DNA from: CADEEV01 sp032127875
Lineage (GTDB): Bacteria; Acidobacteriota; Vicinamibacteria; Fen-336
Length of the DNA stretch: 49,532 nucleotides
Reading direction: 5' to 3'
NCBI GenBank assembly: GCA_032127875.1
Contig: JAQBHI010000101.1
Span: 1 to 49,532 of the forward strand
Both the position numbers and the translations under genes were made by a program. Shown one piece after another: positions 16,675-25,046 of this stretch; the first letter of the stretch is position 1, and every line of letters starts with the position of its first letter. A model generated the notes under the pieces. It worked only from the letters and a program-made list of their open reading frames with translations. It did not search any database and was not told where the DNA came from.

Positions 16675-17997
16675 ATGGGCAAGAAGATCCTGCTGGCCGA
16701 CGACAGCATCACGATTCAGAAGGTCATCGAGTTGACCTTCTCCGACGAGGACTTCGAGGTCGTGACGGTCGGCAACGGCCGCCTCGCCATCGAAAAGTTC
16801 GAAGAGGTGCGGCCAGACGTCGTCCTCTGCGACATCATCATGCCGGAGAAGGACGGCTACGAGGTCTGCGAGCACATCAAGAAACATCCAACACTCTCGT
16901 ACGTGCCTGTGCTGCTGCTCACCGGCGCGTTCGAGCCGTTCGACCAGGAGCGAGCGTCGCGAGTCGGCTGCGACGGTTACCTTGCCAAGCCCTTCGAGCC
17001 GCAGGCGCTGGTCGGCAAGGTGAAGGACCTGCTGGCGCAGTCAGCGGCGCGCCCACGGCCCTCCGCGGCCCTCGCGCCCCCAACCGCGCTCAGCGACACG
17101 ACCGAGGCGGAAACCATGCCGCGCAGGTCCGCGTTTTTCACGCAGCCGATTCCTCCCGCGCCTGCGGCGACGGCAGCAGCGCCGTCCAACTCCGCGATTT
17201 CGTTCGCGCCGGAAGAGCCGTTGGTCGCCGAGGCGCCTCCCGGAACGTTCGACGCGCCGATGGAGCTCTCGACGGGCCCCGAGGAGGCGGCACCGTACGA
17301 TCAGGCTGCCGGGATCGAGCAGGAGCTCTTCTCGATGGAGGAGCCGGTCGTAGCAGCGCCCGAAGAATTCATGCCGCTGATGGCCGAGGAGACGGAAGCC
17401 TTGCAGCCACCGCCCGCCTTTGAGCTGCCGCCTCCACCGCCCGCCTTCGTGCCGGCGCCGACCCCGGCCTTCCTGGCTCCTCCACCCGTGGCCTTCGAAC
17501 CGCCGCGGCTCGAGCCCGACGCGTTTGCCCCGCCACCCGCTCCCCAGCCGCCACCACCCGTAGTCGAGACGGACGATCTTGCTTCCACGGTCATGTTCAA
17601 GTTCGACGAGGCGGCGCCAAGCTTCGAGGAGGTCGTGGAGGAGGAAGGCCTCGGCGCCGCTGAGCCGGCCTGGAATGAGACCGAGCCGGAGTTCGTGCCG
17701 CCGCCTCCGCCACCCGCCTTCGAGCCGGCCGTGGCAGCGACTCCGGCGGCCAGGACGTATGAGCCCGAAGAATCGTTTGCAGCGCTCGCGCCGCCGCCGG
17801 TCGAGCCGCCCGTTCCTTCAGCCGCGGCCGAGGTCGCCGTGCCGGTGGATCAAGTCGCCCAGATCGCTCAACGGGTCGTCGCGCAGATCTCAGAGAGAGT
17901 CGTGCGCGAGATCGCGTGGGAGGTCATCCCGGACCTGGCCGAAGCCCTGATCAAGAAGGAGATCGAGCGCCTCAAGGCCGAGCTCGACCGCACCTAG
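16675..17997 (+). CDS. Response regulator with long Pro/Ala/Glu-rich linker
   Basis: Product of 440 residues. The receiver domain (1-120) has all key residues: Asp9, Asp10, phospho-acceptor Asp53 (LCDIIMP), Thr83 and Lys105 (AKPFEP). A low-complexity linker of about 250 residues (125-375) is packed with PPP, FEPP and Glu/Ala. The last 50 residues form a predicted helix (VAQIAQRVVAQISERVVREI then IPDLAEALIKKEIERLKAEL). Receivers with this C-terminal segment occur in myxobacteria and acidobacteria, sometimes linked to polarity or motility; the output is not known. ATG at 16675 has GGAGGG 9 nt upstream; a TTG 27 nt earlier is in frame but less likely. Confidence 0.8.
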   Translation: MGKKILLADDSITIQKVIELTFSDEDFEVVTVGNGRLAIEKFEEVRPDVVLCDIIMPEKDGYEVCEHIKKHPTLSYVPVLLLTGAFEPFDQERASRVGCDGYLAKPFEPQALVGKVKDLLAQSAARPRPSAALAPPTALSDTTEAETMPRRSAFFTQPIPPAPAATAAAPSNSAISFAPEEPLVAEAPPGTFDAPMELSTGPEEAAPYDQAAGIEQELFSMEEPVVAAPEEFMPLMAEETEALQPPPAFELPPPPPAFVPAPTPAFLAPPPVAFEPPRLEPDAFAPPPAPQPPPPVVETDDLASTVMFKFDEAAPSFEEVVEEEGLGAAEPAWNETEPEFVPPPPPPAFEPAVAATPAARTYEPEESFAALAPPPVEPPVPSAAAEVAVPVDQVAQIAQRVVAQISERVVREIAWEVIPDLAEALIKKEIERLKAELDRT

Positions 17998-18007
17998 GTT
18001 CAGGCGT

Positions 18008-20635
18008 CTGGCACAACCGCTCTCCAAGGCTTACGAGCCTAAGGACGTAGAAGCGCGCTGGTACTCCTACTGGGAGGAGGGCGGCTATTTCAGGGCGGAT
18101 GCTTCGTCTCAGGGGCCCCGCTTCGCGATCGTGATCCCGCCGCCCAACGTGACGGGCTCGTTACACATCGGTCACGCCTTCACGAACACGCTGCAGGACA
18201 TCGTCGTGCGCTGGAGGCGCATGCTCGGCCACGACACGCTCTGGCTGCCCGGCCTCGATCACGCCGGGATCGCGACCCAGATGGTCGTGGAGCGCCAGCT
18301 CAGCCAGGAAGGCAAGACGAAGGAGGACCTCGGCCGCGAGGCCTTCGAAAAACGCATCTGGGATTGGAAGGAGCGAAGCGGCGGAATCATCCTGAAGCAG
18401 CTTCGGCTGATGGGCTTCTCGCTCGACTGGAGCCGCGAACGCTTCACGATGGACGCGCAGCTCTCCCGCTCGGTGCGGGAGGTTTTCGTCTCGCTGTGGG
18501 AGCAGGGCCTCGTCTACCGCGGCGACTACATCGTGAACTGGTGCCCGAGCTGCGTCACGGCGCTTTCCGATCTCGAGGTCGTGACGCAGCCCGAGGCGGG
18601 CAGCTTGTGGCACATCCGCTATCCGGCGGCCGACGGCGGCGAGGGCATCGTGGTGGCGACCACGCGACCCGAGACGCTGCTCGGCGATACGGCAGTGGCC
18701 GTGCATCCTGAGGACGAGCGGCACAAGCAGCTGATCGGCAAGAGCGTGATCCTGCCGGTACTGAAGCGCGTGATCCCGGTGGTGGGGGACGACTTCGTCG
18801 ACCGCGAGTTCGGAACGGGGGCCGTAAAGATCACGCCTGCGCACGACCCCAACGATTTCCAGGCGGCTCAGCGCCTCGGCTTGCCGTCGATCAGCATGAT
18901 GGACGAACGGGCGGTCCTGAACGAGAACGCGGGCCCCTATGCCGGGCAGGACCGTTTCGAGGCGCGCAAGGGCATCGTCGCGCGGCTTCAAGCCGAAGGG
19001 CTGCTGGTAAAGACGATGCCGCATAGCGTGCCACTCGGGCGCTGCCAGCGCTGCAAGACGGTCGTGGAGCCGCGGCTGTCGCGGCAGTGGTTCGTCCGGA
19101 CCAAGCCGCTCGCGGAGCCAGCGATCCAGGCCGTGGAAGACGGCCGCATCCGGTTCGTGCCGGAGAACTGGAGCAAGACCTACTTCGAGTGGATGCGAAA
19201 CATCCGCGACTGGTGCGTCTCGCGCCAGCTCTGGTGGGGCCACCGGATCCCGGCCTGGACGTGCGGCGCGTGCTCGGAGCTGATCGTGGCGCGCGAGGAT
19301 CCCAAGAGCTGCCCGAAGTGCGGCGGGACGGCGCTAACCCAGGAGACCGACGTTCTCGACACATGGTTCTCGTCGGGGCTGTTTCCGTTTTCGACGCTGG
19401 GCTGGCCCGAGAAGACACCCGACTTGGCGCGCTACTACCCGAACGACGTGATGATGACTGGCTTCGACATCATCTTCTTCTGGGTCGCGCGCATGATCAT
19501 GCTGGGGATGCGCTTCGGCGGCGACGTGCCGTTCCGAACCGTCTTCATCAACGGCCTCGTCCGCGACGAGAACGGCGACAAGATGTCGAAGACGCGGGGC
19601 AACGACGTCGACCCGCTGGCGGTGATCGAGAAGCACGGCACCGATGCGCTGCGCTTCACGCTGGCGGCTCTCGCCAACCCCGGCAACGATCCGTCGCTGG
19701 GCGAAGCACGCCTGATCGGCTACAAGGCCTTCGTCAACAAGCTGTGGAATGCGTCGCGCTTCGTGCTCATGAACCTCGAAGGCGAAGTTGCCCCGAGTTT
19801 CGGGAGACCTGCGCTGCCACTGCCGAGCCGGTGGATTCTCGGCGAGTTCGACAAGACGGCGCGCGAGGTGAACGCCTCGCTGGCGGAGTTCCGCTTCGAC
19901 CAAGCGGCCAATGCGCTGTACCACTTCCTCTGGGACGACTTCTGCGACTGGTATCTCGAGATCTCGAAGGCGTACCTGGCGGACGCGTCGCAGGCTCCGG
20001 CGGCGCGCGCCGTGCTGTTGCGTGTTCTGGACGGCTCTTTGCGCCTGCTGCACCCGTTCATGCCGTTCGTGACGGAGGAGATCTGGCAGAAGCTGCCGCA
20101 TCACGGGCCGACCATCATGAAGGCCGCCTTCCCGACGGGCCCTGAGGCAGACCCGGGAGCCGCCGCGGAGATGGCGCCGCTGATGGCGCTGGTCACCGCC
20201 ATTCGCACGATCCGGGCCGAGAAGAGCGTCGACCCGAAGAAGCGCATCAAGGTCGGGGTGGTGGCGCCAACGCAAAGGTCCTTGCTCGAGGCGGAGGCCG
20301 CGTGGCTTCGCTCGCTCGCCAGGATCGACCCGCTCGAGATCCGAGATGCCGCCCCGCCGGAGGCACCGCAGACGATCAAACAACAAGTCGGGCCCTGGCA
20401 GGTGCTGCTCCCGATGGCCGGCCTCTTCGACATCGAGGTCGAGCGTGCGCGGCTGGGCAAGCAGCGTGAGAAGCTCGAGACGGAACGCGCCGGCATCGCG
20501 CAGAAGTTCGACAACCCGCAGTTCGTCGCTCGTGCCAAGCCCGAAGTCGTGGCCGAGGGCCGTGCCCGGATCGCCGAGATAGAGGCGCTGCTCGAGAGGA
20601 ACGGCGCGACGCTCCGGGATCTGGGTGCTTCATGA
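18008..20635 (+). CDS. valS: Valyl-tRNA synthetase, CTG start
   Basis: Class Ia synthetase of 875 residues that charges tRNA-Val. HIGH is at residues 53-56 (PPNVTGSLHIGH) and the KMSKS loop reads KMSKT at 525-529. Editing-domain sequence (TTRPETLLGDTAV) and the C-terminal coiled-coil arm (last 70 residues) are present. ValRS sequence (QPLSKAYEPKDVEARWYSYW) begins right after CTG at 18008. Between the upstream in-frame TGA (17948) and the next GTG (18131) there is no ATG, GTG or TTG, and GTG 18131 would delete 41 residues up to the edge of the HIGH motif. CTG is therefore the best start, though its Shine-Dalgarno is weak. Confidence 0.95.
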   Translation: MAQPLSKAYEPKDVEARWYSYWEEGGYFRADASSQGPRFAIVIPPPNVTGSLHIGHAFTNTLQDIVVRWRRMLGHDTLWLPGLDHAGIATQMVVERQLSQEGKTKEDLGREAFEKRIWDWKERSGGIILKQLRLMGFSLDWSRERFTMDAQLSRSVREVFVSLWEQGLVYRGDYIVNWCPSCVTALSDLEVVTQPEAGSLWHIRYPAADGGEGIVVATTRPETLLGDTAVAVHPEDERHKQLIGKSVILPVLKRVIPVVGDDFVDREFGTGAVKITPAHDPNDFQAAQRLGLPSISMMDERAVLNENAGPYAGQDRFEARKGIVARLQAEGLLVKTMPHSVPLGRCQRCKTVVEPRLSRQWFVRTKPLAEPAIQAVEDGRIRFVPENWSKTYFEWMRNIRDWCVSRQLWWGHRIPAWTCGACSELIVAREDPKSCPKCGGTALTQETDVLDTWFSSGLFPFSTLGWPEKTPDLARYYPNDVMMTGFDIIFFWVARMIMLGMRFGGDVPFRTVFINGLVRDENGDKMSKTRGNDVDPLAVIEKHGTDALRFTLAALANPGNDPSLGEARLIGYKAFVNKLWNASRFVLMNLEGEVAPSFGRPALPLPSRWILGEFDKTAREVNASLAEFRFDQAANALYHFLWDDFCDWYLEISKAYLADASQAPAARAVLLRVLDGSLRLLHPFMPFVTEEIWQKLPHHGPTIMKAAFPTGPEADPGAAAEMAPLMALVTAIRTIRAEKSVDPKKRIKVGVVAPTQRSLLEAEAAWLRSLARIDPLEIRDAAPPEAPQTIKQQVGPWQVLLPMAGLFDIEVERARLGKQREKLETERAGIAQKFDNPQFVARAKPEVVAEGRARIAEIEALLERNGATLRDLGAS

Positions 20636-21471
20636 GCGAGATCGACGAGGCAGTCGTACGCCTCGTTCGCGCCGCCCTCGACGAGGATATCGGCGAGCGC
20701 GACCTCACGGCTGAGGCCACAGTGCCCGCGGCGACTCGCGCGAAGGCGACGCTGCTGGCGAAGCAGGACATCGTCGTCGCTGGTCTGGATGCCGCCCGGG
20801 CGGCGTTCGCGGCCCGTGTGAGCGACCTGCTCTGGGAGCCCCGGGTCGGTGAGGGGGCGCGGGTGGCCTCCACGGCGGAGATCGGCAGGCTCTCGGGAAA
20901 TGCCCGGGGTCTGCTGAGCGCCGAGCGGGTGGCTCTGAACTTCCTTCAGCGTGTGTCGGGCGTCGCGACGTTGACTCGGCGCTTCGTGGACGCCGTGGCG
21001 GGCACCCGAGCGAGGATCCGCGACACGCGCAAGACGACGCCGCTGTTGCGGCTCCTGGAGAAGCGGGCCGTGACGCTGGGCGGCGGCGTCCCGCACCGCT
21101 CCGGACTGGACACGGGCGTGCTGATCAAGGACAACCACATCCGCCTCGCGGGGAGCGCGGCCGAGGCGACGCGCCGAGCGGTGGCGGCCCATCCGCGCCT
21201 CGACGTCGAGACCGAGGTCGAGCGAATCGATCAGATCGAGGAGGTGCTCGCGGCCGGCGCGCACATGATCCTGCTCGACAACTTCACTCCCGGGCAGGTT
21301 CGTGAAGCCGTGGCCCTGATTCGGGGACGCGTCCTGATCGAGGTCTCGGGAGGGGTCAGCCTCGAGAGCGTGCGCGCCTACGCCGAGGCAGGGCCCGACT
21401 ACATCGCGATCGGCGCCCTCACGCATTCGGCGCCCGCAGCCGACATCTCGCTCGAGATAGAGGCGGAGTAG
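20632..21471 (+). CDS. nadC: Nicotinate-nucleotide pyrophosphorylase (carboxylating)
   Basis: Quinolinate phosphoribosyltransferase of 279 residues, converting quinolinate and PRPP to nicotinate mononucleotide in de novo NAD synthesis. Recognisable motifs: DEDIGERDLT, the Arg/Lys-rich active-site stretch RIRDTRKTTPLLR, HRSGLDTGVLIKDNHI, and the C-terminal GGVSLESVRAYAEAGPDYIAIGAL. ATG overlaps the valS stop (ATGA). nadA and nadB are not nearby. Confidence 0.97.
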   Translation: MSEIDEAVVRLVRAALDEDIGERDLTAEATVPAATRAKATLLAKQDIVVAGLDAARAAFAARVSDLLWEPRVGEGARVASTAEIGRLSGNARGLLSAERVALNFLQRVSGVATLTRRFVDAVAGTRARIRDTRKTTPLLRLLEKRAVTLGGGVPHRSGLDTGVLIKDNHIRLAGSAAEATRRAVAAHPRLDVETEVERIDQIEEVLAAGAHMILLDNFTPGQVREAVALIRGRVLIEVSGGVSLESVRAYAEAGPDYIAIGALTHSAPAADISLEIEAE

Positions 21472-21480
21472 TCGCTAGTC

Positions 21481-22236
21481 GTGGAGTGGCTCGGCGGCCT
21501 GGAATACGTGGGCCGGGTGACCTCGACCAACGATGTCGTGCGGGAGAGGGCCCGTGCGGGAGCACCGGAATGGACGGCCGTGATCGCCGAGGCGCAGAGC
21601 GCAGGCCGGGGTCGGGAAGGCCGTGCCTGGCTCTCGCCACCGGGGAACCTGTTCCTTTCAGTTCTGCTGCGACCCGCGCTCGAACCGAAGGCGCTTTCGG
21701 TTCTGCCGCTCCTGGCTGGAGTTGCCGTCGCCGAGCTCAGCGCGGAGTTGGGCGTGAGGGCCCGCCTCAAGTGGCCGAACGACGTAATGGTCGGCGAACG
21801 CAAGCTGGCCGGCGTGCTGGTCGAAGCGGCTTCCTCGGGCGGGCGCGTCGAGTTCGTGATCGTGGGCATCGGCCTCAATCTGGTCGGAGAGAGGGTCGAG
21901 TTTCCGGAGCAGTTGCGGGCGGTCGCGACCTCGCTGCGCGCCGAAAACGGCCGCAGCATCGCCGTCCCGGACGCGGCACGCGCGGTCCTGTCACGGATGG
22001 GCGTCTGGTATGATCGCTTGGCGCGCGAGGGCGCGGCGAGCCCACTGGACGCGTGGCGCTCGCTTTCGGTCCCGTGGTGGGGCGAGCGGGTCGAGTTGTT
22101 CTCGTCCGGAAGTCGCGTCGAGGGCGTGGCGCGCGGGATCGACGATGCCGGCGCGCTGCTGCTGCTGAAGGACGACGGCATGACGCTGCGGGTCCTCTCC
22201 GGCGACGCGCGGGCACTGCGGAGGGTTTCTGGGTAA
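21481..22236 (+). CDS. birA: Biotin-[acetyl-CoA carboxylase] ligase (no DNA-binding domain)
   Basis: Attaches biotin to the carboxyl carrier protein via biotinyl-AMP. Product of 251 residues with the catalytic loop GRGREGRAW, KWPNDVMV and KLAGVLVE, followed by the small C-terminal beta domain. There is no N-terminal winged helix, so this is a monofunctional ligase that cannot repress the biotin operon. GTG start 9 nt after nadC. Adjacent to coaX, an arrangement seen in many bacteria (birA-coaX). Confidence 0.95.
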   Translation: MEWLGGLEYVGRVTSTNDVVRERARAGAPEWTAVIAEAQSAGRGREGRAWLSPPGNLFLSVLLRPALEPKALSVLPLLAGVAVAELSAELGVRARLKWPNDVMVGERKLAGVLVEAASSGGRVEFVIVGIGLNLVGERVEFPEQLRAVATSLRAENGRSIAVPDAARAVLSRMGVWYDRLAREGAASPLDAWRSLSVPWWGERVELFSSGSRVEGVARGIDDAGALLLLKDDGMTLRVLSGDARALRRVSG

Positions 22237-22240
22237 CGGG

Positions 22241-23011
22241 CTGCTCCTCAGCATCGACGTCGGCAACACCAACACCTGCCTGGGCCTTCACGACGGCGCC
22301 ACGCTCAAGGCGGACTGGCGCCTCACCACCCGACGCGAGCAGACCGCCGACGAGTACGGCATCCTGGTGCGCAACCTGTTCGAGTCGCGCAGCGTGAAGC
22401 CGAGTGAGCTGGTGGGCGTCGCGCTCGCGAGCGTCGTGCCCTCGCTGACGGGCGTGCTGGTGGAGCTGTCGCGCCAATACCTCGGCCACGAGCCGCTGGT
22501 CGTCGAGCCGGGGGTCAAGACCGGGATGCCGATCCTCTACGAGCCGCCCGGGGACGTGGGTGCCGATCGCATCGTCAACGGCGTGGCCGCCTTCGCCGCG
22601 TTCGGCGGCCCGGTGATCGTCGTGGACTTCGGCACGGCCACCACCTTCGACGTCGTGACCAGAAAAGGCGAGTACGCCGGCGGCGTTATCTATCCTGGGA
22701 TCGGGATCAGTGCCGATGCGCTCTTCCAGCGGGCGGCGAGGCTGCCGCGCGTCGAAATCAAGAACCCCGGCCGCGTCATCGGGCGCTCCACGGTGGCATC
22801 GATCCAGGCGGGCCTGTTCTTCGGCTATGCCGCGATGGTCGAGGGCATCCTGGCGCGCATTCGTGCGGAGCTGGGCGAGCCGATGCGGGTGGTCGCCACA
22901 GGCGGTCTCGCCGAGAGCCTGGCCCCCGACGTTCCCTCCATCGAGGCCGTGGACCCCGTTTTGACGCTCACGGGACTTCGACTGATCTGGGAACGCAATC
23001 GTCCGAAGTGA
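22241..23011 (+). CDS. coaX: Type III pantothenate kinase, CTG start
   Basis: First step of CoA synthesis: phosphorylation of pantothenate. The product has the phosphate-binding start LLSIDVGNTNTCLGLHDG, the catalytic Asp in GDVGADRIVNG, the adenosine motif DFGTATTFDVV and PGIGISADALFQ. The conserved DVGNTNT motif lies upstream of the first GTG (22367), and the only NUG codons before it are CTG at 22241 and CTG at 22229. CTG 22241 (256 residues) is preferred because it gives the usual one-to-five residue lead into the motif; GGAGGG at 22220-22225 would suit either poorly. The end overlaps the next gene (GTGA). Confidence 0.93.
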   Translation: MLLSIDVGNTNTCLGLHDGATLKADWRLTTRREQTADEYGILVRNLFESRSVKPSELVGVALASVVPSLTGVLVELSRQYLGHEPLVVEPGVKTGMPILYEPPGDVGADRIVNGVAAFAAFGGPVIVVDFGTATTFDVVTRKGEYAGGVIYPGIGISADALFQRAARLPRVEIKNPGRVIGRSTVASIQAGLFFGYAAMVEGILARIRAELGEPMRVVATGGLAESLAPDVPSIEAVDPVLTLTGLRLIWERNRPK

Positions 23012-23667
23012 CTGCCGCCGATCCGGAGGCCGAGTACTACCAGGCCGTCGAGGAGTTCTTCGTCTCGCGCCGCGGGGATCCCCTGTTTCTCTCGAACGCA
23101 GACTGGCTGCTGATCCGGCGCTGGCGCCAGCAGGCCCTGCCCCTGCGAATCGTGCTGCGCGGCATCGCCGACGCGCTCGAAGGCCGCGCCCACTCCTGGG
23201 GCCGCGAGCGCAAGGTCGGCAGCCTGCGCTACTGCGAAGCGCAGGTGGATGTCGCGCGCGAGCGCTGGGAGCGCGCGCTGGCGATCGGCGCGGAGCCGGG
23301 GGTCGACATCGTGGCGACCTTGCGCGGCTTTTCGAGCGCCTTGGAAGGGGCGTCCGGGCTCGGAGCTGCGGGGGCGGAGGCGGCAGGGCGCATCGCGAGG
23401 GCGCTTGGGGCCCTCGCTTCGACTGAGCCGTCGGCACGGGCCACCGAGGACGAACTGCGCAGACTCGAAGACGAGCTGGTGGCCGCGATCCGTGCCGAAT
23501 CCCCAGCGGCGCGACTCGACGAGATTGAGGCGGGTGTCGAGGCGACACTCGCGTGCTATCGGGAGAAGCTGCCAGCCAGGGTGTTCGCCGACCTGCGAGC
23601 GCAAGCGCTCACCCGGGAGCTTCTCGCGGGTCACGCCCTGCCACGCCTCAGCCTGTTCGGGATCTGA
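23008..23667 (+). CDS. Uncharacterised protein between coaX and an RNA methyltransferase
   Basis: Soluble, helix-rich protein of 219 residues that I cannot assign. The N-terminal third is the most distinctive (YYQAVEEFFVSRRGDPLFLS, then WLLIRRWRQQALPLRIVLRG), the middle is Ala/Gly-rich, and the rest looks like long helices (ELRRLEDELVAAIRAE). There is no membrane segment, signal peptide or cysteine motif. GTG start overlaps the coaX stop, implying coupled translation. The gene order suggests housekeeping rather than accessory status. Confidence 0.8.
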   Translation: MTAADPEAEYYQAVEEFFVSRRGDPLFLSNADWLLIRRWRQQALPLRIVLRGIADALEGRAHSWGRERKVGSLRYCEAQVDVARERWERALAIGAEPGVDIVATLRGFSSALEGASGLGAAGAEAAGRIARALGALASTEPSARATEDELRRLEDELVAAIRAESPAARLDEIEAGVEATLACYREKLPARVFADLRAQALTRELLAGHALPRLSLFGI

Positions 23668-23671
23668 GGGG

Positions 23672-24961
23672 ATGCGCCCGGGCGACGTGATCGAGCTAAG
23701 CATCGAGAAGGGCATCTACCGTGGACTGGGTCTGGCGCACGCCCTGGGTCGGGCGGTGTTCGTGGCGCGCGGGCTTCCCGGGGAGCGCGTGCGGGCCCGC
23801 GTGAGCACGCTTGAAACCGGCTTCGCACGCGCCACGATCGAAGCAGTCCTGGAGCCCAGCCCGGAGCGACGCTCGGCGCCGTGCCCGCACGCGGGCAGCT
23901 GTGGCGGCTGCGCGTATCAAGAGCTCGACTACGCGGCGCAGCTTCGGCTGAAGGAGGCGATTCTGCGCGAGTCGCTCACACGCGCGGGCGCCTCCTGGGA
24001 TGGGCCGATCGCCGTGACGCCCTCGCCACGCGAGGCCTGGCGGAGCCGAGCCACATTCCACGTTGTGGCATCCGCTTCGGGCGTCCGCGTGGGCCTTCGC
24101 GAGGAGGGCAGCCACCGGATCGTCGCTATCGAGCGCTGCCTCCAGGTTTCGGATGCGATGAACCGTGCCCTCGTGGGCCTGCGGCGCGGGCTCGAGGGGC
24201 GGCCGGCGCTGGCCGCGCGCGTCAGCGACATCCGGCTCGTCGAGACGGGGGCGCCGGGCGACGTCGTGGCCTGCTTCGATGGCGAGCTGGCCGCTGCCGA
24301 TGGGCCATCTCTCGTGGGCCTCGCCGAAGTCACGAGTCTGGCCGGCCTGGGTTACCTGGTCGGCCCGGCCCAGCGTCGTCGCTACGTGTCGCTGGCGGGG
24401 CAGGCCTGCGTGGCCTCCGACGTCCTGGGCCTGCGCTTTCGAGCGCACGTGCAATCGTTCTTTCAGGCCAATCGATTTCTGGTCGAAGCCCTGGCGCGCT
24501 GCGTCCGTGAGCGGACTCCGGCCGGGCGCAGCGTGCTCGATCTGTATTCGGGCGTCGGCCTCTTCGCGCTGACGCTGTGCTCGCAGGCGGAACGCACTCT
24601 CGGCGTGGAGGGCAGCGAAGTGGCCGTCGAGGATGCAAGGGCCAACGCCGAGGCAGCCGGCCTGGCGAACGTCCGCTTCCGACAAGGCGACGTCGCGGCA
24701 ACCCTGGCGAGCCTGCCAGCCGAACGCGGCGAGTGGGTGATCCTCGATCCGCCGCGAACGGGCGCCGGGGTTGCGACGGTGCGTGCCGTCGCCGCTCGGG
24801 AACCGGAGGCGATCGTCTACGTGTCGTGCGACCCCCCCACGCTTGGCCGCGATTTGAAGGCGTTGCGCGAGGCGGGCTATCGCCTGGCCTCGCTCGAACT
24901 GCTCGATCTCTTTCCCGACACCAGCCACCTGGAGTCTGTCGCCCTGATCCGTCGCGACTGA
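23672..24961 (+). CDS. RNA m5U methyltransferase (RlmD/TrmA family)
   Basis: SAM-dependent uridine C5-methyltransferase of 429 residues. TRAM-like N-terminal domain (VIELSIEKGIYRGLGLAH), iron-sulfur cysteines in CPHAGSCGGCAYQ plus the later ERC, FFQAN, the SAM loop LDLYSGVGLFAL, DPPRTGAG and the nucleophile Cys in VSCDPPTLGRDL. The Fe-S set argues for the RlmD/RlmC branch, so the likely target is 23S rRNA, but the exact position cannot be read from sequence. ATG 4 nt after the previous stop. Confidence 0.92.
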   Translation: MRPGDVIELSIEKGIYRGLGLAHALGRAVFVARGLPGERVRARVSTLETGFARATIEAVLEPSPERRSAPCPHAGSCGGCAYQELDYAAQLRLKEAILRESLTRAGASWDGPIAVTPSPREAWRSRATFHVVASASGVRVGLREEGSHRIVAIERCLQVSDAMNRALVGLRRGLEGRPALAARVSDIRLVETGAPGDVVACFDGELAAADGPSLVGLAEVTSLAGLGYLVGPAQRRRYVSLAGQACVASDVLGLRFRAHVQSFFQANRFLVEALARCVRERTPAGRSVLDLYSGVGLFALTLCSQAERTLGVEGSEVAVEDARANAEAAGLANVRFRQGDVAATLASLPAERGEWVILDPPRTGAGVATVRAVAAREPEAIVYVSCDPPTLGRDLKALREAGYRLASLELLDLFPDTSHLESVALIRRD

Positions 24962-25046
24962 CGCCGGCGAGTGCTTGTGACGCTTCCGCGAGTGTTCTGC
25001 TGCCAGCGCGGACGCGGGGGCCGGTTGCGTAGCGTAGCGGCCTGTG

